Positions 1 through 6,096 of a stretch of DNA of 6,112 nt are shown here, piece by piece (position 1 is the stretch's first letter; each line of letters opens with the position of its first letter). This stretch comes from a bacterium. GTDB taxonomy: Bacteria; CSSED10-310; JAJRTK01. The notes below the pieces were generated by a model. It saw only the letters and a program-made list of their open reading frames with translations. It did no database searches and was not told where the DNA came from. The stretch is from positions 1 through 6,112 of the forward strand of contig JAJRTK010000255.1 of the NCBI GenBank assembly GCA_024278345.1, written 5' to 3'. A program made the position numbers and the translations under genes.

Positions 1-65
1 CCGGTTGACAACATCACCGCTGGGGCAGGCCTCCTTCCCGGCTCCGTGCAGCCCGGAGGGCGCTA

Positions 66-84
66 CACCGGCAAGATGCCGGTG
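66..84. repeat. Perfect 8-bp hairpin, REP-like intergenic palindrome
   Basis: The arms CACCGGCA (66-73) and TGCCGGTG (77-84) are exact reverse complements around a 3-base AGA loop. No T-run follows on the plus strand, so a standard intrinsic terminator is not supported. The GC-rich palindrome in non-coding DNA looks like a dispersed intergenic repeat, or the end of a transcript from an upstream gene outside the window. The inverted repeat is directly visible; its role is inference. Confidence 0.55.
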
Positions 85-102
85 CCACCGTTTCGGCGAA
101 GA

Positions 103-130
103 AAATTGTAAAGCAAAAACACGACAATTT
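103..130. promoter_or_regulatory. Inverted repeat, possible operator upstream of the kinase gene
   Basis: AAATTGT (103-109) and ACAATTT (124-130) are exact 7-bp reverse complements separated by 14 bases, so the arm centres lie 21 bp apart, about two helical turns. This suits a dimeric regulator binding one face of the DNA. The element is AT-rich within GC-rich DNA and lies about 100 bases before the kinase start, where a promoter would be expected. No convincing -35/-10 pair is visible around it. The match could be chance, and no regulator is identified. Confidence 0.25.
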
Positions 131-137
131 GATAGGT

Positions 138-147
138 CCCCCCCCCC
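138..147 (+). repeat. Homopolymer of ten C residues
   Basis: Ten consecutive C bases lie about 80 bases before the kinase start codon, in the presumed promoter or 5' leader. Homopolymer tracts of this length are prone to slippage, and in some bacteria they vary promoter strength or reading frame. They are also a common site of sequencing length error. The tract is not inside a supported coding region. Confidence 0.7.
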
Positions 148-227
148 TCAACTTATCCATGCCGTAGAACCATCCAACTGCCTACGTCGCGCAAAAGCGA
201 TCCAGCTCCACTACCCCAAAGAATCTG

Positions 228-800
228 ATGCAAGAAAATTCCCAGCCCGAAATCGCCTACGCAAGCCTGGCCGCTGGAGTTTGGCTCGGAACGCGGTACA
301 AGCTCGTCAAGAAGATCGGCAGTGGCGGCTTCGGAAAAGTGTTTTTGGCGGAGGACACCGCACTCTCCATCCGAGTGGCGCTGAAGATTCTCAACCCTGA
401 TTTGGCGAGTATTGACACTCAGCTCGCCCGGTTCAAGCGCGAAGTGGTGATCGCCAGAAAGATATCCCACCGGAACGTCTGCAAGATCTTCGATTTCGGC
501 CAACTGGGAGAAATGCTCTACCTCTCCATGGAGTATATCCACGGCCAGAGTCTGGCGCACATTCTGGCGAAACACAAACGGCTCGAGCTCAAGACTGGTT
601 TGGAGCTCATCCTTCAGGTCTGCTCCGGCCTCCGGGCCGCGCACGAAGAGGGGGTCATCCACCGTGACATGAAGCCTCCCAACGTCATGATCGACGCCAA
701 GGGGCGGGTCAAGCTCATGGACTTCGGGATCGCACGTTCGACGGACACGGGCTCCGTCACGGTGACCGGCACCATCATGGGAAGTCCGAGCTACATGTAG
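228..800 (+). CDS. Ser/Thr protein kinase, N-terminal fragment (190 aa)
   Basis: This is the part translated before the amber codon. It contains the kinase N-lobe and the first part of the C-lobe: glycine loop GSGGFGKV (31-38), ATP-anchoring lysine in VALK (K53), probable helix-C glutamate E72, catalytic loop HRDMKPPN (145-152; catalytic D147, N152), magnesium-binding DFG (165-167) and the activation segment ending GSPSYM (185-190). All residues for ATP binding and catalysis are present, but the fragment stops just before the PEQ motif and lacks helices F to I, which stabilise the fold and bind substrate. Active kinases of this family have a domain of about 260-280 residues, so the fragment alone is probably unfolded or inactive. 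It has no membrane segment. The P in HRDMKPPN, where E, G or A is usual, is a mild variation. The kinase assignment is secure; activity of the fragment is doubtful. Confidence 0.85.
   Translation: MQENSQPEIAYASLAAGVWLGTRYKLVKKIGSGGFGKVFLAEDTALSIRVALKILNPDLASIDTQLARFKREVVIARKISHRNVCKIFDFGQLGEMLYLSMEYIHGQSLAHILAKHKRLELKTGLELILQVCSGLRAAHEEGVIHRDMKPPNVMIDAKGRVKLMDFGIARSTDTGSVTVTGTIMGSPSYM
798..800 (+). other. In-frame amber (TAG) codon in the kinase activation segment
   Basis: The codon order here is Ser-Tyr-Met-TAG-Pro-Glu-Gln. Bacterial Ser/Thr kinases normally read YMAPEQ or YMSPEQ, so the TAG sits exactly at the Ala/Ser position. A Ser codon TCG becomes TAG by one C-to-A change, whereas an Ala codon needs at least two changes. 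No insertion or deletion accompanies it. The other two stops in the window that end full reading frames (2898-2900 and 5960-5962) are both TGA. That is compatible with rare or recoded TAG use but is far too small a sample to show it. Confidence 0.9.
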
Positions 801-860
801 CCGGAACAGTGTCAGGGACATGGAGGAGACCACCGAAGCGATATTTATTCTCTGGGTGTC

Positions 861-2900
861 ATGATGTACCAGACGTTGACGGGAAAACGCCCCTTCACCG
901 GCTCGTCGCCCATGAGCATCCTGTTCCAGCACGTCACCGACCCGCCAAAGCCCCCTATCGAAATCTTGCCTTCTCTCCCACCGGAGCTCAACGAGCTCAT
1001 CTTGCAGTGCATGGCCAAGCACCCCGACGGACGCCCGCAAACCGTGCCAGAAATCCAGAGCGTCGTTCACGGAGTGCTTGTCAACCGCCTTCACCTCCGG
1101 TCTCCGGAAGAAGCAAACGCAGCAGGGAACCAGGATCTCTTTAGCGACCAGGAGCTGGATACCTATGCGGGATTCACGCCCACGGCTGAGAAGCTGTTGG
1201 ACTCTCAGATTCTCCGTTCTTATGAGTCCCATGCGCACCTTCCCGCAGCGGCTTCCGGTGGCGCGTTGGCGGCGAACGGAATCGATTTCGCCCGGCAGGC
1301 GGACCTCGATGCGGCAACCGCCTTCAGCCCTCCCGGCTCCGAGCCAAGTGCCCATCCCACTCCCGGCATCGAAGCGGCATCCTCCACCGCGGTCGTGGAG
1401 GAGGGCGGTTACTACGAGGCCGGCGAAGCAGGTATTGGTTTCAACCGCTGGCAGGCTGCCATCCTTGCCGTGGCCGCCGGCGGTATCGCGTTGGTGGCCT
1501 ATGTTGGGCTCCTCTGGGGGCTCGGATGGATACCGGTCGGGAACCACCGACCTCCGCCCTCTACCGTGCCTTCGCCTACTCAGGTGACTCAGCCCATCCA
1601 GATCCTCGACGTGGAAGATCCGCTTCAGGCGGAAGTTGACAAGATGCTGCGACAAGCGGAGTTGACGCGAAAAGAGGCCGGAGATCACGGAAACCTGGAT
1701 GCCCTCATGGCGCTGTACAACAGAGTCCTCTTACTGGATCCCAAAAATGAAACCGCCTCGACTCAGGTGGGACTCCTCATTGACGGATTCAAACAACGCG
1801 CCATGAAAGCCTTGAGTGCCGGCGATCTCGAGATGGCTCTCGATATCTCTCAGAAAGCGCGGTCCTATGCTCCCAACGACGCAATGGCAAAGCAAATCTA
1901 CGACACGGCCTTGAGCCAGATGCTCCAAGCCTCATCCGCCACGAGCGAGAGCCTTGCCCAGGCCGCGAAGCTCATCGCCATGAGCCAGCCAATTGCAGCA
2001 CGGCTGATTCTCGAAGGAATTCTCACCACCGAGCCTGAAAACACCGAAGCACTGGAGCTCGATGCCCAAGCCAAAGCCCTCGTCCGCCGCCAGGAGGAAG
2101 AAAAAGAGCACGCTCAAAAAGCCGAAGAAAAAGCCAGAGCAGACGCAGAAGCCAAGCGGGTTCAGGCCGCGAAGGAATGGGAACGGAGAAAACGTCTGGC
2201 CGAAGAACGAAAGCGGAAAGCCGCCGAAGCAGCCAGAAAGAAGACTCCCAAAACCGATGGCACTGCCTCCACGACCCCGACAAAGCCTCCCAGCACCACC
2301 CTTCATCATTCCGCTGAAACCATCGGAGAAGCGGCCTCCCCCGAGTCAGGCAAGCCGGGAATCCAGGAAACTCCCCACACCCGGTCAACGCCCGAAACCG
2401 CAGCTTCCGACAAAACACCAAGTTCAGCCCCTCTCATCCAGACCGAAGGAACACCGGTCCGGGCCACTGCACCAACGCCGACTTCCCTTCCCGCCGCGGC
2501 GATTCTTCCCCCCACCGTGACTCCCACTGGCAAGAAAACACCGACCCCATCCCCAAAACAGAAACCGCCAACCCCCAAACCCGCCACTCCTCACCTGGCG
2601 GCAGTCCGCGAAGGAGATCTTGTCAAGCTGCAACAGGGAGTCACCCCACCCATCCTGCGAACCGGCATTCTCCTCCGCCTTCCGGAAGCCTTGCGCCGCG
2701 GACACGCTGGGAAAATCCTCGTCGTCGATCTGCTGGTCAACGAAAAAGGACGGGTAGACGACGCCAAGATCATCAAGGCACCCTTCGATTCCTACCACGA
2801 TAGGATTCTCAAGCAGATCCGGAAAGCAAAGTTCAAACCCGCTCGCGTGGGAACAATCAAAGTGAAGTGTTGGGTTCCCATCCGCATCCGAATTCATTGA
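861..2900 (+). CDS. Kinase C-lobe, membrane span, coiled coil and TonB C-terminal domain (679 aa, same frame as upstream kinase)
   Basis: This is the downstream half of the split gene; the homologous frame begins at 801 with PEQ, and 861 is only the first ATG. It lacks its own Shine-Dalgarno, so independent translation is doubtful. Numbered from 861, the sequence starts inside the kinase C-lobe (DIYSLGV is encoded at 840-860; the late conserved arginine is R58 in HPDGRPQ). A single hydrophobic span covers about 198-224. A helical, TPR-like stretch follows (about 258-405), then a charged Lys/Glu/Ala/Arg coiled coil (about 405-462) recalling the TolA middle region, and a Pro/Thr/Ser linker (about 463-580). 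The last 95 residues have the TonB_C pattern, with ILVVDLLVNEKGRVDDAKII, KAKFKPA and a closing VPIRIRI strand. TonB's usual membrane-span histidine for ExbBD coupling is absent, so energy transduction is uncertain. The domain may instead bind an outer-membrane or cell-wall ligand that signals to the kinase. Confidence 0.75.
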   Translation: MMYQTLTGKRPFTGSSPMSILFQHVTDPPKPPIEILPSLPPELNELILQCMAKHPDGRPQTVPEIQSVVHGVLVNRLHLRSPEEANAAGNQDLFSDQELDTYAGFTPTAEKLLDSQILRSYESHAHLPAAASGGALAANGIDFARQADLDAATAFSPPGSEPSAHPTPGIEAASSTAVVEEGGYYEAGEAGIGFNRWQAAILAVAAGGIALVAYVGLLWGLGWIPVGNHRPPPSTVPSPTQVTQPIQILDVEDPLQAEVDKMLRQAELTRKEAGDHGNLDALMALYNRVLLLDPKNETASTQVGLLIDGFKQRAMKALSAGDLEMALDISQKARSYAPNDAMAKQIYDTALSQMLQASSATSESLAQAAKLIAMSQPIAARLILEGILTTEPENTEALELDAQAKALVRRQEEEKEHAQKAEEKARADAEAKRVQAAKEWERRKRLAEERKRKAAEAARKKTPKTDGTASTTPTKPPSTTLHHSAETIGEAASPESGKPGIQETPHTRSTPETAASDKTPSSAPLIQTEGTPVRATAPTPTSLPAAAILPPTVTPTGKKTPTPSPKQKPPTPKPATPHLAAVREGDLVKLQQGVTPPILRTGILLRLPEALRRGHAGKILVVDLLVNEKGRVDDAKIIKAPFDSYHDRILKQIRKAKFKPARVGTIKVKCWVPIRIRIH

Positions 2901-3039
2901 CCTTGAGTTCTCGCCACGGATCTACCGCCGCGCCTGGGCCGCCGGCTCCCCTGTCCTTGCAGGACGACCCTTCAACGAATCCAGACCTGGGTTGAGCCTT
3001 AAGCCTAGAGGGCACGGAGCATGCCCGGGGCGATGAGGG

Positions 3040-3061
3040 GCCAGGGGCGGCGGACCCTGGC
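3040..3061. repeat. Inverted repeat with 7-bp arms in the intergenic region
   Basis: GCCAGGG (3040-3046) pairs exactly with CCCTGGC (3055-3061) around an 8-base loop. No T-run follows. The CCAGGG...CCCTGG ends resemble those of the palindromic element near the right end of the window, so both may belong to one family of dispersed repeats, but their internal sequences differ. It could also act as a factor-dependent termination or mRNA-stabilising stem for the kinase transcript. Confidence 0.4.
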
Positions 3062-3232
3062 GAACGGCGGGAACGGATGTGAGCGACGTGAGCGGAACGC
3101 GACTCAAACCCGCTCGTGACGATCCGTGATGAGAGTTCCGGGTTGAAGCGTCCCACGGCCAACATCCGGGAAACAGTAGGGGTGGCTCTGGTGCGCCGAG
3201 CCCAAGACAGATGGATCAAAACAATTCAATAC

Positions 3233-3261
3233 TTGAACATCATGAATTCTCCGTGTAATCT
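3233..3261 (+). promoter_or_regulatory. Candidate sigma70-type promoter for the protease gene
   Basis: TTGAAC (3233-3238) and TAATCT (3256-3261) are 17 bp apart, the preferred spacing, in the first AT-richer stretch before the protease. The matches to the consensus hexamers are only 4 of 6 and 3 of 6, so the call is weak. Transcription from here would give a leader of about 60-65 bases before the start at 3332. Confidence 0.25.
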
Positions 3262-3321
3262 ATCCGGCGAGGACCGAGTCTGCGGTTTTTCACAGTTTCT
3301 TGTCATGAATTTCTTTATGTT

Positions 3322-3327
3322 AGGAGG
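3322..3327 (+). promoter_or_regulatory. Strong Shine-Dalgarno (AGGAGG) that fixes the protease start
   Basis: AGGAGG lies 4 bases before ATG 3332. It is the only good ribosome-binding site near any candidate start of this frame (GTG 3116, ATG 3305, ATG 3317, ATG 3332). The spacing is slightly short, but the match is complete, and the resulting N-terminus is a plausible signal peptide. Confidence 0.75.
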
Positions 3328-3331
3328 TTCC

Positions 3332-5962
3332 ATGGGTTGGCAAAAAAATGGTTGCGGGGTGAATCATTGGTTCGCCCCGAAATTCGGCTACAGGTTCTTG
3401 ATTTGGACTGCGATGACAATCTGCTCATCGCAGTTTGTCTTTGGGGCGGAGTCGCGTCCAGAGGTAGAACAGGCGATTCGGGTCATGGGGCAGGCGACGT
3501 CTGGCAAGGGCAAGATTGTTCGTTCCTCGATGACGGGATTCGTCTCCTTTTTGTCAGTTCCCGGTGGAGCTTCTCTTAGACTGCCAGTATCGGAAACTGC
3601 TCCCGCGGAGGCTCGTGCATTGGCAGTCATCCAAGAGTTTGGTCCCGCGTTTGGCCTCCGAAACACCGATGCGGTGCGGGTGACCCGGAGCTCGCAGCCG
3701 GATGGGGTAGGCATGGAGCACGTGCGGCTCCAGCAGGTCTACCGGGGAATACCCATAACGGGAGCTGAGTTGACGATTCATTTGGCGGGCAATCGGCTCA
3801 TCTCAGTCCTGGCAAAGACGGTACCGGAGCCATCGTTGTCCATCGAGCCGCAGATCACAGCTCAGGAAGCGGAAGATCGGGTTCGGCAGCGGTTGGCCAA
3901 GCATCTCGACCGAAGCGGCGCGACCCTGACGACTCGGTTGGAAATCCTTTCCCGTTCGCTGCTGGATGGCGTTGAGATGCCACCGCACCTGGTCTGGTTC
4001 GTGGAAGCTCGCGGGTTCGATCTATGGCGTTATTTCTGGGTGGATGCCCGAAGAGGCAGGCTCTTGCTCGATTTCAACCAGCTCCCCAATGCCAAGAATC
4101 GCGAGACCTACACGTCTGGAGCAACGAATACGCTTCCGGGCACCTTGCTGCGGAGTGAAGGCACGCCTGCCATCGGCGATGTGGACGTGGACAATGCCCA
4201 CGACGGAGCCGGAGAAATCTACGATTTCTATATGAATAAGTTTGGCCGGGACAGTTATGACAACGCCGGATCGACAATTATATCTAGCGCCCACTACTGC
4301 GATCAATGCCCCAGCCCAATGGCCAATGCCTTTTGGAATGGAACTCAGATGGTGTACGGCGAGGGACTTCCCGCGGCGGATGATGTGGTGGGTCATGAGT
4401 ATACCCATGCCATCATCAACCTGACGTCCAATCTTTTTTACTACATGCAAAGCGGCGCCTTGAACGAATCTTATGCTGACGTCATTGGGGAAACACTGGA
4501 CCTACAGAATGGCCGTGGCAACGACGCTTTCAATGTTCGCTGGGTCATGGGCGAAGATTGGGGAGCGCCTACGGGGGACAATACCGGAATCCGAAACATG
4601 ATGAACCCCAACGCATTCAACGATCCGGCAAAGATGAGCGATTCCACCAATTTTAAATGCTACGACTCAAGGGGCGTAGACGCCGGGGGTGTCCACGGGA
4701 ACAGCGGGATTCCCAACCATGCATACGCGCTCATGGTGGACGGTGGAAGCTATAACGGATTCACCATCACGGGCATTGGCTTGGACAAGGCAGTCCAGAT
4801 TCAGTTTCGGGCGGTGTCAATTTATTTGGTTTCCGCTTCTGGTTTTCTGGATAACTACAATGCGGTCCAGCAGTCCTGTACCGATCTTGTGGGGCAGTTC
4901 GGCATCAGTAGCGGCGACTGCACCGAAGTCAAGAAGGCCCTGGACGCCGTGGAGATGGGAGCCGCTTGGCCCTGTAGCCCCGCACAAGCAGCGGTGCCGG
5001 ATCGCTGCTCGGCGGGTCTAACCCCCAGCAACACATTCTTCGATGACTTCGAAAACTCAACCTCGGGCAACTGGGGAACCAACGACCTCATTGGCGGTGT
5101 TGGCTCCGTTTGGCTCCAGGGGAATCCCGCCACAATGTACTCTTCAGAATTCGCCACAAGCCCTACGCAGCATTTGTTTGGATGGAATGCCAATGTCACG
5201 TCGGATTCCACCGCCGAGATGGCAAACGATGTGACCATCCCGGCGAACGCCTTCTTGCAGTTCAACCACGCCTTCGGCTTCGAGAACGGCACTGGGGTCT
5301 TCTACGATGGCGGGGTCATGGAATACAGCACCAACGGCGGAACAAACTGGAGCGATGTCGGATCGCTGATCTCGGCGGGCGCCAATTATGGAGGTTCGAT
5401 TTCCACCTGCTGCAGCAACCCGTTGGCCGGACGCTCAGCGTTTGTCAACGAGAGCTGGGGTTATACGGCAACACAGCTCAACCTCTCCTCGCTATCGGGA
5501 CAGGCCGTTCGCTTCCGTTTCCGGATGGGCACGGATGGAGCCGTCGATGACTATGGCTGGGCGGTGGACGATTTCGGCATTTACACTTGCGTCGCGACAA
5601 GTCCAACGCCGACGAAGACCCCGACGGCTTCGCCGACGAAGACACCGGCCCCAGGTACGCCCACCCCATCTCCGACAACGGGAGGAAGCAATCCAACGGC
5701 CACAAACACGCCACCTGTTCCCACCAGTACGCCCCTTGCCTGTGATTGCCCCGACGCGGATTTCGACGGAGTCCCCAATGCGTGGGACCTCTGCCCCAAT
5801 ACTTCCGTGGGCAGCTACGTCGATTCGAGCGGTTGTGCCGGCTCGACGCTGGGAAGTGCTCCAAGTCAACAGCGCTGGAACCTGATCCTCTTGCTCGGCC
5901 TGCTAGGTGTGGCGACACTGTTGCGGCGCGGGCATCTCATGCTTGGAAAACGCGGGCGGTGA
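3332..5962 (+). CDS. Secreted M4-family (thermolysin-like) zinc metalloprotease, multidomain (876 aa)
   Basis: This is an exported neutral endopeptidase of family M4. By residue: signal peptide about 1-39 (long n-region, core FLIWTAMTI at 22-30, likely cleavage near VFG/AES); FTP/PepSY-type inhibitory propeptide about 60-250; catalytic domain about 255-545. The zinc site is HEYTH (H355, catalytic E356, H359) with third ligand E379 in GALNESYAD, 20 residues after H359 as in thermolysin. The transition-state histidine is H455 in DAGGVHGNSGI, with its partner D450. All key residues are therefore intact. After the protease comes a beta-rich domain about 565-753 (FFDDFE start, GWAVDDFGIY end) like those on MAM or immune-inhibitor-A type exoproteins. 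Then come a Pro/Thr linker 757-802, a thrombospondin type 3-like repeat 804-836 (DADFDGVPNAWDLCP), and a C-terminal hydrophobic span about 849-864 with a basic tail. The last part suggests surface anchoring or a processed sorting signal. Typical M4 enzymes are 500-600 aa, so this one is enlarged by its C-terminal extensions. It is probably transcribed on its own. Confidence 0.96.
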   Translation: MGWQKNGCGVNHWFAPKFGYRFLIWTAMTICSSQFVFGAESRPEVEQAIRVMGQATSGKGKIVRSSMTGFVSFLSVPGGASLRLPVSETAPAEARALAVIQEFGPAFGLRNTDAVRVTRSSQPDGVGMEHVRLQQVYRGIPITGAELTIHLAGNRLISVLAKTVPEPSLSIEPQITAQEAEDRVRQRLAKHLDRSGATLTTRLEILSRSLLDGVEMPPHLVWFVEARGFDLWRYFWVDARRGRLLLDFNQLPNAKNRETYTSGATNTLPGTLLRSEGTPAIGDVDVDNAHDGAGEIYDFYMNKFGRDSYDNAGSTIISSAHYCDQCPSPMANAFWNGTQMVYGEGLPAADDVVGHEYTHAIINLTSNLFYYMQSGALNESYADVIGETLDLQNGRGNDAFNVRWVMGEDWGAPTGDNTGIRNMMNPNAFNDPAKMSDSTNFKCYDSRGVDAGGVHGNSGIPNHAYALMVDGGSYNGFTITGIGLDKAVQIQFRAVSIYLVSASGFLDNYNAVQQSCTDLVGQFGISSGDCTEVKKALDAVEMGAAWPCSPAQAAVPDRCSAGLTPSNTFFDDFENSTSGNWGTNDLIGGVGSVWLQGNPATMYSSEFATSPTQHLFGWNANVTSDSTAEMANDVTIPANAFLQFNHAFGFENGTGVFYDGGVMEYSTNGGTNWSDVGSLISAGANYGGSISTCCSNPLAGRSAFVNESWGYTATQLNLSSLSGQAVRFRFRMGTDGAVDDYGWAVDDFGIYTCVATSPTPTKTPTASPTKTPAPGTPTPSPTTGGSNPTATNTPPVPTSTPLACDCPDADFDGVPNAWDLCPNTSVGSYVDSSGCAGSTLGSAPSQQRWNLILLLGLLGVATLLRRGHLMLGKRGR
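5607..5643 (+). repeat. 13-bp direct repeat within the Pro/Thr linker
   Basis: CGCCGACGAAGAC occurs exactly at 5607-5619 and again at 5631-5643, a period of 24 bases or eight codons. It encodes the repeated PTKTP units of the protease linker. Because the period is a multiple of three, slippage would change linker length without shifting the frame. Confidence 0.75.
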
Positions 5963-6049
5963 GGAGCATTGGTGTTTGGAAGGGGTATCCACGCAAGGCG
6001 GGACAGAACAGAAAAAAAAGGAAAACGCGTAGCGTACAAAAACGTGGGT
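5963..6049. other. Non-coding region after the protease gene
   Basis: No gene is seen from the protease TGA to the palindromic block at 6050. There is a purine-rich A-run (6012-6019) but no hairpin followed by a T-run on the plus strand, so no intrinsic terminator for the protease is evident. Confidence 0.5.
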
Positions 6050-6096
6050 CCAGGGAGCGCGCTCCCTGGTGGGTGCAGGGCGAAGCCCTGCCAGGG
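6050..6096. repeat. Composite palindromic element, REP/BIME-like
   Basis: A perfect 20-base palindrome with two 10-base halves (6050-6059 CCAGGGAGCG, 6060-6069 its reverse complement) is followed 5 bases later by a 7-bp stem GCAGGGC/GCCCTGC (6075-6081 and 6085-6091) with a GAA loop. CCCTGG (6064-6069) can also pair with CCAGGG (6091-6096) to enclose the second stem, giving alternative folds. On the minus strand the second stem shows the stable GGGCTTCGCCC form. The first is followed, 7 bases on, by five T residues (6045-6041), so a minus-strand terminator for a gene to the right is possible. From memory, similar CCAGGG/GGGCTTCGCCC blocks recur between genes in several high-GC proteobacteria; this was not checked. 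Confidence 0.65.

Larger units (their letters stand above)
228..2900 (+). pseudogene. Interrupted Ser/Thr kinase-TolA/TonB-like fusion gene (one in-frame amber)
   Basis: Read through codon 191 (TAG at 798-800), this is a single 890-codon frame ending in TGA. Order of parts by residue: Hanks-type kinase about 24-282; variable acidic and Pro-containing linker about 283-405; one membrane span about 409-435; helical, TPR-like region about 469-616; Lys/Glu/Ala/Arg-rich coiled coil about 616-673; Pro/Thr/Ser-rich linker about 674-791; TonB C-terminal-like domain about 796-890. The predicted topology is kinase in the cytoplasm and the rest in the periplasm. The stop falls between YM and PEQ of the activation segment. 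Both halves align with the kinase family without a gap, so the ancestral gene was one piece. The 5' end is fixed by an in-frame TAG at 165-167, with ATG 228 the first ATG or GTG after it; the Shine-Dalgarno is poor. Alternatives are a sequence error or amber readthrough. I favour a recent nonsense allele or an error. Confidence 0.7.
2901..3331. other. Intergenic region between the kinase and protease genes
   Basis: No supported gene is seen. The protease frame can be extended upstream to a GTG at 3116, but that extension has no signal-peptide or domain character and no Shine-Dalgarno, so it is treated as non-coding. The stretch holds a small hairpin (GTCCT/AGGAC, 2953-2965), a larger one at 3040-3061, a near-tandem 9-base repeat (3079-3087 and 3088-3096, GTGAGCGAC/GTGAGCGGA) and an inverted pair GAGCGG/CCGCTC (3090-3095 and 3110-3115). 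None is followed by a T-run, so no intrinsic terminator for the kinase gene can be named. Base composition shifts from GC-rich to AT-richer at about 3220, where the protease promoter is expected. Confidence 0.6.

Noticed and set aside
5-10. TTGACA as a -35 promoter element
   Set aside because: No -10-like sequence lies 15-19 bases downstream; that stretch is GC-rich.
5-400. Plus-strand open frame of 131 codons at the left edge
   Set aside because: It overlaps the kinase N-terminus in another frame, crosses the hairpin and the C10 tract, and its translation has no domain, signal peptide or ribosome-binding site.
153-1688. Long minus-strand open frame (511 codons) opposite the kinase gene
   Set aside because: It lies antisense to strong kinase homology, its translation is rich in Arg, Gly and His with no recognisable domain, and open antisense frames are common in GC-rich coding DNA.
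2062-2520. Open frames in other phases over the coiled coil and Pro/Thr linker
   Set aside because: They are low-complexity shadows of the kinase-fusion gene caused by Lys/Glu/Ala/Pro codon repetition.
3040-3061. Intrinsic terminator for the kinase gene
   Set aside because: The stem is real but no T-run follows, so it is listed only as an inverted repeat.
3116-3331. Upstream extension of the protease to GTG 3116
   Set aside because: It would bury the signal peptide behind 72 extra residues and has no Shine-Dalgarno, whereas ATG 3332 has AGGAGG and a good signal sequence.
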